Origin: G963556115 sp963675945
GTDB taxonomy: Bacteria > Planctomycetota > SZUA-567
Length of the DNA stretch: 64,000 nucleotides
Assembly (NCBI GenBank): GCA_963675945.1
Contig: OY780932.1
Location: 1,364,001-1,428,000, forward strand
Direction: 5' to 3'
Part shown: positions 53,078-60,789 of the stretch, one piece after another
Layout: each line of letters opens with the position of its first letter
Numbering within the stretch: position 1 is the stretch's first letter
Program-made: the position numbers and the translations under genes
Notes under the pieces: model-generated
The model's input: the letters and a program-made list of their open reading frames with translations, nothing else
What the model was told of the DNA's origin: nothing
Databases searched by the model: none

Positions 53078-53977
53078 TTAATCCATCAATAATGGTAATA
53101 AATGCGAATACTGTTCTTTTGAAATCATATTGCCTGTCAGCAATTCCTTAAAATTAGTCTGTATTTCCGCTTTAGGAAATAAATGAAATATCATCATTAG
53201 TTGTTCCCGCTGTTCAGGTGTGGGTGGATTAAGTAGGGTATTGGTCATAATGCTGATATTTTCAATACTTATTTTATTCAGACTGAAGACATGGAATTTT
53301 TGGAGGTTTTCCCTTAATTCAGTAAATGCCTGTGAATGTTTGGTAACTGACATTAAATATAAAGACTCTTCACTGGTGATGCTATTTTGGATGGTCAGCA
53401 GCAAATCCTTCTTTAAAAACTCGTTGGCAATATTATGTTGTTCATAATAATGAATCAAAGCATTGAGCGAATTAATATAGCTGTGAATCCCCGAAATATA
53501 CCCCTCATAACATGTATCAGTAAGATTAATCCCTTTTACAATATCATTTTTGGCCAGTTTGAATACTTCCTCACCCGAGCATACTAATTTATCATAATGA
53601 ACTAGTGTGGTGGAACTTTGTGGATTAGAGACTCGATATAGCTTCAGATTTTCTTTTGACCTTTTATAACTATCCAGCAAATAATGAAAATTGTTTTTGA
53701 AATCATTTTCCCGGGTTTCGTTTCTCTGTTGATCAAAGGTCAATTTCAAATACCAGACCGTACAAATAGTAACGATTACCATTGCCCAGTTTGAGCCATT
53801 TTTTACTAAATAATCAAGATGTTCATTATCTTTGAAGGTGGTAATAATAGTCTCAAAAGAAAAGGTATATGCGAGATAAAGCAGTATACTGCAAAATATA
53901 AATATAAAGAAAATCATACCTTTATTGCGGGCAAATTTGTTTTTGATTGTATTAATAATATTCATCGTTTTTTTCAT
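53078..53977 (-). CDS. AT-rich membrane protein resembling PutAbiC phage-defence proteins
   Basis: 299 residues. Two membrane helices lie near the N-terminus (about 22-42, FFIFIFCSILLYLAYTF; 63-80, NWAMVIVTICTVWYLKL), then FDQQRNETRENDFKNNFHYL and a helical cytoplasmic domain with LLTIQNSITSEESLYLMSV. This layout (two helices, a QR-x-E-x-x-x-x-F segment, then helices) resembles the putative phage abortive-infection family PutAbiC; no catalytic motif is visible. Its base composition is clearly more AT-rich than its neighbours and it is flanked by AT-rich, gene-poor DNA, suggesting transfer. The ATG has GAGGG 3 nt upstream. Defence function is inferred. Confidence 0.5.
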   Translation of the reverse strand: MKKTMNIINTIKNKFARNKGMIFFIFIFCSILLYLAYTFSFETIITTFKDNEHLDYLVKNGSNWAMVIVTICTVWYLKLTFDQQRNETRENDFKNNFHYLLDSYKRSKENLKLYRVSNPQSSTTLVHYDKLVCSGEEVFKLAKNDIVKGINLTDTCYEGYISGIHSYINSLNALIHYYEQHNIANEFLKKDLLLTIQNSITSEESLYLMSVTKHSQAFTELRENLQKFHVFSLNKISIENISIMTNTLLNPPTPEQREQLMMIFHLFPKAEIQTNFKELLTGNMISKEQYSHLLPLLMD

Positions 53978-54282
53978 TTACCCTCTGGGTTGATAGTACT
54001 GTGTCTTTACTCGGAAGTACTAATTTCTATTTATTGAATATTTAAAAGACCTGTGTAGAGGTTTTAAACAGAATGCCAGCAATAGGAGTATTGTAGCAAA
54101 GAAATAATATAAGGTCAATTTTCTATAAAAACAAAAAAAGGTCTGAATAAAGAAAATTGTTGTTTTTTCTCCTGTTGTTATAAAAAAACCATGGTAAGAT
54201 AAAATTGTGTGCGGTGCTAATTGTCTCTAATGACAACATCTCAATTATCAAACTTTTGTAGCATAAAAATAGTAAAAATTAT

Positions 54283-54306
54283 CTTGCTTGACTTAAGTCA
54301 AGCAAG
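54283..54306. promoter_or_regulatory. HcpR-type operator upstream of hcp
   Basis: Perfect 24-bp palindrome with core TTGACTTAAGTCAA (54288-54301), matching the HcpR (CRP/FNR family) consensus TTGAC-N4-GTCAA. Its centre (54294.5) is 41.5 bp upstream of the likely transcription start near 54336, the standard class II activator position. Confidence 0.75.
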
Positions 54307-54323
54307 TCCGCGTTTTTGAATGA

Positions 54324-54329
54324 TATACT
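54324..54329 (+). promoter_or_regulatory. Likely -10 box of hcp
   Basis: TATACT with no -35 match (AGCAAG at the expected place, inside the HcpR-type palindrome), as expected for an activator-dependent promoter. Confidence 0.55.
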
Positions 54330-54427
54330 AACTACAGTTGCAATAATGAATATATGGATTGTTAGTTAGGCTGAGGCGATACGTGTCGTTTCGCGTTGAA
54401 TAATCAATCAGCAAAAAGGAGAAGACT

Positions 54428-56080
54428 ATGGCTATGTTTTGTCACCAATGTCAGGAAACGGCGATGAATAAGGGATGTTCTATGAAGCAGGGGGTTTGCG
54501 GTAAGACTGCTGAAGTTGCAAATTTACAGGATCTCTTTATCTGGACACTCAAAGGTATTTCATTCTTTGCGGTAAGGGCGAAGGAATACGGCTGGTATGA
54601 TGAAAGGATAGCTTTTTTTGTTGATAAAGGATTATTCCAGACTATTACCAATGCAGACTTTAAGAAACAGGATTTTGTTGATGAGATAAAACAGGCGGTG
54701 CAACTCCGGGAGACGGTTAGAGCTTTTCTTGAAGGAAAAGAAGCAATATCCAGTCTTCCGGAACAGGCAGTTTGGACACCGGCCAGTGACGAGGATATTA
54801 GCGCTAAGGCAGAGTCGGGTACCGGTGGTTGGCTGGAGATTGAGAATGAAGATATACGCTCTCTTAAGGCACTGGTGCTATATGGGCTCAAAGGTATTGC
54901 GGCTTATCTGGAACATGGATACCAGATAAAAAAGGAAGGCAAGGAGATCTTTGAATATCTGATGTACGGGTTGGATCAGATTGCCCGCAATGATATCTCC
55001 GCCGATGAACTGGTAGCATTGACCTTGAAGACTGGAGAATACGGGGTACAGGTAATGGCATATCTTGATGCAGCCAATACTCGTTTCGGCGATACCGAGA
55101 TGACCGAAGTAAACCTTGGAGTAAGGAGTAACCCGGGTATTCTCATCTCAGGCCATGATCTGGTTGACCTTGAAGAATTGCTGGAGCAGACTAAAGGGAC
55201 AGGTGTTGATGTTTATACCCATAGTGAGATGCTTCCGGCGCATTATCGGCCAGCATTTAAGAAGTATGATAACCTAGTCGGTAACTATGGAAGTTCATGG
55301 TGGTTGCAGAAAGATGAAATCAAGAAGTTCAACGGCCCTGTTCTCTTTACAACTAATTGTCTGGTGCCGCCGGATTTAGAGTATAAGGATAGAGTGTTTG
55401 CAACCGGAGCCGTAGGTTTTGACGGGTTAAAGTACATTCCGGAAAGGGCTGAAAATGGACACAAAGATTTTTCTGAAATTATTGCGCTGGCTAAAACTTG
55501 TCAACCACCGGTTGAGCTGGAGACCGGGAAGATAGTTGGCGGCTTTGGCCACAAACAAGTTCTGGCTCTGGCCGATAAAGTAATCGAAGCGGTAAAATCA
55601 GGTGCAATCAAGAGATTTATAGTTATGGCAGGCTGTGACGGACGGCATAAGGAGCGTTCATACTTTACCGAGGTCGCTGAAAAGCTACCTAAAGATACTA
55701 TTATTCTGACTGCAGGCTGTGCCAAGTACCGCTACAACAAGCTTGATCTCGGCGCTATCGGCGGTATCCCTCGGGTACTTGATGCGGGTCAGTGTAATGA
55801 CAGTTATTCTCTTGCAGTAATTGCGCTGGAACTGCAGAAAGCCTTTGGGCTTGATGATGTCAATAAACTGCCGCTTTCATTGGATATTGCTTGGTATGAG
55901 CAGAAGGCTGTTCTTGTCCTACTTGCTTTGCTGCACCTAGGCTTTAAGAATATGAGACTTGGGCCTACCCTACCCGGTTTTCTCTCACCCGGTATTGTCA
56001 GTGTGCTGGTGGAAAATTTTGGTATAAAAGGTATTACAACCGCTGCTGAAGACGTAGCGGCAATGCTGGAAGGAAACTAA
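54428..56080 (+). CDS. hcp: Hybrid-cluster protein (hydroxylamine reductase / NO-related)
   Basis: 550 residues, full length. N-terminal iron-sulfur Cys set MFCHQCQETAMNKGCSMKQG; the hybrid cluster ligands lie further on, including GHDLVDL (His), THSEMLPAHYRP, TTNCLVPP and TAGCAKYRYNKLDLG. Hcp acts in the cytoplasm under anaerobic nitrosative stress, reducing NO (and hydroxylamine in vitro). AAAAAGGAG precedes the ATG. It is driven from a promoter with an HcpR-type palindrome and is followed 2 bp later by a cupin frame. No hcp reductase gene is adjacent. Confidence 0.97.
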   Translation: MAMFCHQCQETAMNKGCSMKQGVCGKTAEVANLQDLFIWTLKGISFFAVRAKEYGWYDERIAFFVDKGLFQTITNADFKKQDFVDEIKQAVQLRETVRAFLEGKEAISSLPEQAVWTPASDEDISAKAESGTGGWLEIENEDIRSLKALVLYGLKGIAAYLEHGYQIKKEGKEIFEYLMYGLDQIARNDISADELVALTLKTGEYGVQVMAYLDAANTRFGDTEMTEVNLGVRSNPGILISGHDLVDLEELLEQTKGTGVDVYTHSEMLPAHYRPAFKKYDNLVGNYGSSWWLQKDEIKKFNGPVLFTTNCLVPPDLEYKDRVFATGAVGFDGLKYIPERAENGHKDFSEIIALAKTCQPPVELETGKIVGGFGHKQVLALADKVIEAVKSGAIKRFIVMAGCDGRHKERSYFTEVAEKLPKDTIILTAGCAKYRYNKLDLGAIGGIPRVLDAGQCNDSYSLAVIALELQKAFGLDDVNKLPLSLDIAWYEQKAVLVLLALLHLGFKNMRLGPTLPGFLSPGIVSVLVENFGIKGITTAAEDVAAMLEGN

Positions 56081-56082
56081 TT

Positions 56083-56423
56083 GTGATTACCAAAAAGTTA
56101 GCGGATACGGAAATAATGCTGACAGCGCATAATGTTGACGCCAGAAACCTCTATAATACCAAAGAGGCTATGATCTCGGTGCTTACACTCCAACCAGGTC
56201 AAGCATTAAAACGCCATATTACCCCGGTTGATGTAGTGTTTTATGTTCTTGCAGGCACAGGTGTGGTTGAAGTAGGAGATGAAAAAAAACCGTAAGCCAA
56301 GATGAACTAATCGAGTCGCCGAAAGACATAGTTCATTGCTGGTATAATGAGAGTGAAGAATTACTACGGTTTATGGTTATTAAAACTCCAAGACCTGAGA
56401 AGCAGACTATCTTTCTCGCGTAA
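56083..56423 (+). pseudogene. Cupin protein split by a one-base frameshift in an A8 tract
   Basis: Starting at GTG (56083), the frame gives a cupin with ISVLTLQPGQALKRHITPVD and VVFYVLAGTGVVEVGDE, then stops after A8 (56282-56289). With one more A the frame continues VSQDELIESPKDIVHCWYN to a stop at 56423, giving a complete protein of about 113 residues. Either the sequence lacks one A, the gene is phase-variable, or RNA polymerase slippage on A8 restores the frame. It is 2 bp after hcp, in the same transcript, and is probably a small redox or NO-stress cupin. Confidence 0.8.
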
Positions 56424-56458
56424 TTAACTGACAATACAATGTCATAAGCAATTTGAAA

Positions 56459-56500
56459 TGCAGCAGAATCATAAATACTAACAGATTCTGCTGCATTTTT
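56459..56500 (+). terminator. Terminator of the hcp-cupin unit
   Basis: Perfect 12-bp stem TGCAGCAGAATC/GATTCTGCTGCA (56459-56470 and 56484-56495), 13-nt loop, T5. The rest of the gap to 56824 contains no gene. Confidence 0.93.
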
Positions 56501-56824
56501 ATATTGTATTTTAAGTTGATGGAAATGTGAATTGATCGGAACAGTTTTTCGGTTTTAAACAAATCTAGGTGTAAGGTGGAAAATTGTTAATATCTATCAT
56601 GATAGCTTATTTCTGGGAAGATTTAAGTATAACCATTTGTTATTCTGGTGTCTACCACGGGAAACGTTATGTCCACGACTTATTTCTCGCCAAATATTTT
56701 AGCTAGAGATGTAGCAGCTTAGCATAATTTACAAGCATATTTATCGCAGGAAATTGCTGTCGTTACAGTTGTACATTCGAATTAGCATGATTAAAAAAAC
56801 AAGAGTAATATCTAAAAATAGTAG

Positions 56825-56852
56825 TTGACAAGATACGCAAATATACTATACT
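56825..56852 (+). promoter_or_regulatory. Promoter of the CsoR-family gene
   Basis: Perfect TTGACA (56825-56830), 16-bp spacer, TATACT (56847-56852). Confidence 0.8.
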
Positions 56853-56863
56853 GGGGGATAGTA
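56849..56863. promoter_or_regulatory. Probable autoregulatory operator of the CsoR-family repressor
   Basis: TACTGGGGGATAGTA (56849-56863) has the TACT-Gn-AGTA form of CsoR/RcnR-family operators and overlaps the -10 box and start point. It sits inside a longer imperfect inverted repeat (ATATACTATA ... TAGTATAT). Confidence 0.7.
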
Positions 56864-56880
56864 TATTTAAGGAGGTGATG

Positions 56881-57150
56881 ATGGATATTGAGATACAGCG
56901 GGGTAAATTGCTCAGCAGGATCAAACGGATTGAGGGGCAGCTTAGAGCGGTACGGGGGATGATTGAGGCGGAGCGGGATTGTTGCGAGGTTATCCAGCAG
57001 ATGCAGGCGGTCTCCGGAGCGGTAAAGGGTACGCTCTCGGCTATGGTCAAGAATGATCTGTATTGTTGCATGGCGCGGTCTGAGAGTGCTCGCGAGTATG
57101 ACCGGGAGTCTATCGATAAGTTGCTGGCGACAATTGCCAAACTGGTCTGA
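56881..57150 (+). CDS. CsoR/FrmR-family (DUF156) repressor with a two-Cys, no-His site
   Basis: About 89 residues, all helical, with LLSRIKRIEGQLRAVRGMIE typical of the family. CsoR copper sensors use Cys-His-Cys spaced +25 and +29. Here Cys34 (ERDCCEVIQQ) pairs with Cys63 (LYCCMARS), +29, but position 59 is Asp instead of His. This C-x28-C arrangement without His is that of the persulfide sensor CstR rather than of a copper sensor, which suggests sulfur or redox sensing; it remains inferred. Of three candidate starts I use the ATG at 56881, 5 nt after AGGAGG. The next genes are iron-sulfur proteins. Confidence 0.85.
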   Translation: MDIEIQRGKLLSRIKRIEGQLRAVRGMIEAERDCCEVIQQMQAVSGAVKGTLSAMVKNDLYCCMARSESAREYDRESIDKLLATIAKLV

Positions 57151-57306
57151 CTATTTGCTATAATTTTGACTGGAAGTTTGCTTTTAGTAGCATAACGCTG
57201 TGTGTATACTGTTCTTGTTGCTGGGGCTCTTTTGTGCTGACTCTTCTGCTATTTTGTCTGCTATGGGCTTGTATCCAGGATATTTGAGCAGGTAAGTATC
57301 TACAAG

Positions 57307-57491
57307 GTAAGAATTGATCATGATAAATGTATCGAGTGCGGTAAGTGTGTCGCGGCTTGTCCGTCTATGGCTTGTCAGGCGGTATTAGCCGGGGATAAGT
57401 TAAACCGGATTGTTTCAGTTGTATGCGTTGCTTGGGAGTGTGTCCAGTAAACGCGATTGAGTATGGACGAAAGAAGAAGAACAGGAGTTGA
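57307..57491 (+). pseudogene. Frameshifted 2[4Fe-4S] ferredoxin-like gene
   Basis: One frame reads VRIDHDKCIECGKCVAACPS; after about 57400 the frame with the second cluster motif (DCFSCMRCLGVCPVNAIEYG) is offset by one missing base, probably one A in the TAAACC tract (57401-57406). Joined, the product is a typical two-cluster ferredoxin-like sequence of about 60 residues ending at 57491. The start codon is unclear (no ATG, GTG or TTG in frame with a good site). It lies between the regulator and the NapH-like gene. Confidence 0.75.
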
Positions 57492-57498
57492 GAGTATA

Positions 57499-58128
57499 AT
57501 GAATATATTTAGATGGATTCTGGCACTGATATTTGTGGCGGTATTGGCACTCGGGTGGAAGTATCCGCTTCTAGGGTTGCTGGTAATTCCGATGATGGGG
57601 GCGGGGGTAATCTTCGCGCTGATAAACGGGCGTTGGTTCTGCGGGAATATCTGTCCGCGGGGGCAGTTTATCGATAAGATTTTCAGCAAGATAACTTCGA
57701 CCAGGGATATCCCCAGATTTTTCTTGCAGCCGGCATTCAGATGGGCTTTCCTCATTATTTTTATGGTAAAAATGGGTTTTTCGCTCTTTGGCGTGTATGA
57801 GGATGGGATCAATATGGCGTCGGTGGCCAGTGCCTTCTGGTGGGCAATGTTTGGCTCTACTATGATTGCGCTTGTTGGCGGATTTGCTTATAATAGCCGT
57901 TTCTGGTGCGCGGTCTGTCCAATCGGGACGATGGCCAAAAGTATCAAGGGAGTGGCGCCGAAGAATTACCGGGTGAGTGATTCATGTAAGGAGTGCGGCC
58001 TCTGTGCTCAAGCTTGTCCCTTCGGGCATAACCCGGCTGAGTTCAAGGGTGGAGAATTTACCCACAGCGATTGCATCAAGTGCGGTAAGTGTGTGGCTGC
58101 TTGCAGAATCGGGGCGATTGAGAAATAA
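57499..58128 (+). CDS. NapH/YccM-like membrane iron-sulfur protein
   Basis: 209 residues. Membrane helices at about 5-45 (WILALIFVAVLALGW and LLGLLVIPMMGAGVIF) and further at 75-95 and 115-135. A first Cys motif (WFCGNICPRGQF) and a later one (FWCAVCPIGTMAK) are typical of the NapH family; two 4Fe-4S motifs follow at the C-terminus (CKECGLCAQACPFG, CIKCGKCVAACRIG). Such proteins move electrons between quinol and iron-sulfur carriers. It is downstream of the ferredoxin-like frame and the CsoR-family repressor, probably in the same operon. Confidence 0.85.
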   Translation: MNIFRWILALIFVAVLALGWKYPLLGLLVIPMMGAGVIFALINGRWFCGNICPRGQFIDKIFSKITSTRDIPRFFLQPAFRWAFLIIFMVKMGFSLFGVYEDGINMASVASAFWWAMFGSTMIALVGGFAYNSRFWCAVCPIGTMAKSIKGVAPKNYRVSDSCKECGLCAQACPFGHNPAEFKGGEFTHSDCIKCGKCVAACRIGAIEK

Positions 58129-58211
58129 ATATCAGTTGTTGGATGTACGATATATTAGTTCTGCTCTGTGTGCATAACTATGATTAAATCATAGATTACT
58201 ATAAAGAAGCT

Positions 58212-58695
58212 CAGCCCTCAGTTTTACTGAGGGCTGCAGTTAACAAGTATAAACAGCGTTCAATAATTTCTATTGCTAAATTCTGAGAGATTGGGGAGGG
58301 GTGGGTCTGGGGTGTACAGACTTTCGCGGTAAGGTTGTGGACTTGCCAGAAGTCGGATTTTTTCGCGCGGAGCGATTTTCGGAGCCTCACCTCTTAATGT
58401 CTCATGATTATATTCTCAGTTACTGCATGCAGTAACTGAGACATACCTTTGGAAAAGGTATGTCAAACGCTCATGCAGATGAGCGAGCTGCAGAAGCAGC
58501 CTCAGCAGGTAGCTTTGCTGCCAGCTGATTTTTTGGTGTTTGCTGAGCATGAAAATTGCGTTGGCAATTTTCTGAGTTTTCAATTAATCTAAGTCATAGC
58601 GAATTATAACTTCGACCAAGCACCACGTAATCACGCTTTGTGAATAAACTTTGTGCGGTTTGCGCACCTGGATTGTAAGGGCGGGTCGCCCTTAC
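58212..58695. repeat. Array of nine hairpins in a convergent gap
   Basis: Consecutive stems: CAGCCCTCAG/CTGAGGGCTG (58212-58236); a 26-bp perfect palindrome (58415-58440, CTCAGTTACTGCA and its complement); GACATACCTTT/AAAGGTATGTC (58440-58464); CGCTCAT/ATGAGCG (58468-58485); GCTGC/GCAGC (58487-58500); CAGCAGGTAGC/GCTGCCAGCTG with T6 (58503-58534), a terminator; GAAAATTGC-GTTG-GCAATTTTC (58551-58572), identical to the tgt/tsaC hairpin core; GTGCG/CGCAC (58653-58667); GTAAGGGCG/CGCCCTTAC (58675-58695). Two of these stems recur elsewhere in the window. Confidence 0.85.
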
Positions 58696-58721
58696 TCAGG
58701 GGTTTGGGGATCTTGACTCCC

Positions 58722-59477
58722 TTACCTTCTGCTCTTCATGACGGTATCGTAAGCATGATTGACCTTGCTCATCTGCTCGGTTGCAAACTTCATAAATTCT
58801 TCGGGAAGCCCCTTGCTTTGAAGTTTGTCGGGATGGAAGGCGGCGCATTTGTCCCGGTACTTGCGTTTGACCTCGCTGTCGCTGTCATTCGGGCTGCACT
58901 CGAGAAGTTCATAGGCCGCGTCCAGCTCACTACTCGTTCTTGGGCGTGAGCCGCTGCTGCTCTGCCCTTGCCCGGAATAATTGTAGGAACCATGTGTGTC
59001 GAGGTGGAGTATGCGGGTGGCTTCGGCGATGATAGCCTGCTCTTCCGATGAGTAATTGCCGTCACGCTGGGAGAGCTCGATAAGGGTATTGATCAGGAGG
59101 GTGCAGAGTTCGCGGTCATAATTTACTATCTGGCCGAACTGCTGGATATACTCTGCGGCCGGGGTGTTGTTATCCTTGGCCTCAAGAAAGACGCGTTTGG
59201 CCAGATCCTTGGTCTGCGGGTCGAGGCGGAAGTGGGTGTCCATGAGTTCTTCAACATAGTTGATCTCCTCCTGAGAGATAACACCGTCAGCTTTGGCCAT
59301 CTTGGCCAGGCAGGAGAAGAAGCAGACAAAGAAAGCGACCTGACTCTTCTGGGAGTTGTTGACCATACGTGAAGACGACGATACCGCACTGCCGAGTACC
59401 GCACCGAGTATCGCCCCTATAGGTCCGCCGATGATCATGCCGATGCCGCCGCCGATAAGAATTCCGAGTAGCCCCAT
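58722..59477 (-). CDS. DjlA-like protein: membrane helix, TerB-type domain and J-domain
   Basis: 251 residues. A Gly-rich hydrophobic segment (residues 2-32, IGGGIGMIIGGPIGAILGAV) anchors it. Residues about 45-150 form a TerB-like helical domain (LAKMAKADGVISQEEINYVE), and about 188-251 a J-domain with CAAFHPDKLQSKG, so the HPD that activates DnaK is intact. E. coli DjlA has the same order and links membranes to DnaK. AAAGG lies about 8 nt before the ATG. Adjacent to YcjF/YcjX homologues, a stress-linked pair. Confidence 0.88.
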   Translation of the reverse strand: MGLLGILIGGGIGMIIGGPIGAILGAVLGSAVSSSSRMVNNSQKSQVAFFVCFFSCLAKMAKADGVISQEEINYVEELMDTHFRLDPQTKDLAKRVFLEAKDNNTPAAEYIQQFGQIVNYDRELCTLLINTLIELSQRDGNYSSEEQAIIAEATRILHLDTHGSYNYSGQGQSSSGSRPRTSSELDAAYELLECSPNDSDSEVKRKYRDKCAAFHPDKLQSKGLPEEFMKFATEQMSKVNHAYDTVMKSRR

Positions 59478-59584
59478 AATATATACCTTTCACTTTGGTT
59501 ATTTTGCTTGGTAAAGACTTATTATAGTTATTTTGCTTGTTTCTTGGTTTAAAAAAAAGTGTTGCAAATTGTGTAAGTACAGTA

Positions 59585-60784
59585 TTAACTCTTTTTCGCG
59601 GTAGAACTTATCAGCTGGACATGGCTGATAGTGGCTTTACCCAGACGCCAGAGTAGAAAACCGTTTAGGCCAGCTTCGGCGGTCTTGGCAAAGATTGACT
59701 TTAAAGAACTGGTCAATGAGCCGGCGAGAAGCTCTCCGGTCCACTCTTCGTAGGAGTCGCTCAGGGTCTCTACTCCACCCTCGGTTGCTTGCCCGATTAT
59801 GCCGCTGAGGTAGGCCTGCATGATTGCCCGCGAGAGCATGACCAGACTCTGCCCAAAAGCTGGGCGGAGATGGTAGAGCGTCAGTATGTCCTTGATCATG
59901 GCGAGGGAGCCGTAGAGTACTATAAGCTGATCGATAAGCCCTACCGGTGAGGCGGCGGTGCCGATAGCCACTCTGCTGGCGTAACGTTTAACCCGCTGAA
60001 AGGCCAGTTCGTCGAGTGGCGCCTGGAAACGTTCCTGAAAACTAGTCAGCCATTCCTGGGCAGCCAGGGGCTGCGCGGGATTTAACAGACTGGTTCGGGC
60101 TGCCTCCATTTTTTTCAGAGTATCACTCTTACAGCCGATGCTGTAGAGCAGTGGATAATTGTCCAGCGGGTAGGAGTTGAGGTATTCTTTGAGCTCTTCG
60201 CGGGCGGCGGTTGCGTGCTTATTGGCCAAGGCACGTAATTCAGCGCGCTCTTCAAGAATAGTGAGCGCTTTGAGATTGATCTGCGGGCTACGCTGTAAAG
60301 CGAAAAGCTGGATGAAGAGGTGGACGCTTACCGAGATGCTAAGCAGGGCAAAGACTGCTCCCAGCCCGAGGATGGTGTACTGCCAGACCTCGGGTAGAGT
60401 CTGGATATTCTGGTAGATGGTGATGCCTTCGGAGATGAGGAATAGCCCGAGGATGCCACTCAGCAGCAAGAGGAGGAGGCGGGCGGTTTTGTAGAGAGCC
60501 GCAGGAATCTTCAGCCCGTCGTGTTTGAATTCGGCAAATTTGCTCTCAAAGCGTTGTTCTAAATCGGCGTCGAGTTCACTGCTCAGTAATTCTTGCTCGC
60601 TGGCGGAGAGGATACGGATATCTGCCGCGTTTGGGCAGGGCTCGGGTTGTCCCAGGCCGGAGTCGCCGGAGCGTCGGTTGGATTCGGCTTGTTTGGGTGT
60701 GGTCGTCTCCTTTTTTGTGGTTTTGGAGCTGGAAAAAGCTCGCGCTGTAGGATCACCGAGAGGGATCTCGCCTTCGTTATTCAT
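59585..60784 (-). CDS. YcjF/DUF697-family membrane protein
   Basis: 399 residues. A Ser/Thr/Pro/Glu-rich cytoplasmic N-terminus (1-105), two membrane helices (about 107-128, LLLLLLSGILGLFLISEGIT; 136-165, YTILGLGAVFALLSISVSV) and a C-terminal DUF697-type helical domain (RVAIGTAASPVGLIDQLIVL). In many bacteria YcjF follows YcjX, as here: ycjX ends 5 bp upstream and the ribosome site lies within its last codons. The pair is membrane-stress related; molecular function is unknown. Confidence 0.82.
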   Translation of the reverse strand: MNNEGEIPLGDPTARAFSSSKTTKKETTTPKQAESNRRSGDSGLGQPEPCPNAADIRILSASEQELLSSELDADLEQRFESKFAEFKHDGLKIPAALYKTARLLLLLLSGILGLFLISEGITIYQNIQTLPEVWQYTILGLGAVFALLSISVSVHLFIQLFALQRSPQINLKALTILEERAELRALANKHATAAREELKEYLNSYPLDNYPLLYSIGCKSDTLKKMEAARTSLLNPAQPLAAQEWLTSFQERFQAPLDELAFQRVKRYASRVAIGTAASPVGLIDQLIVLYGSLAMIKDILTLYHLRPAFGQSLVMLSRAIMQAYLSGIIGQATEGGVETLSDSYEEWTGELLAGSLTSSLKSIFAKTAEAGLNGFLLWRLGKATISHVQLISSTAKKS

Positions 60785-60789
60785 TATGC

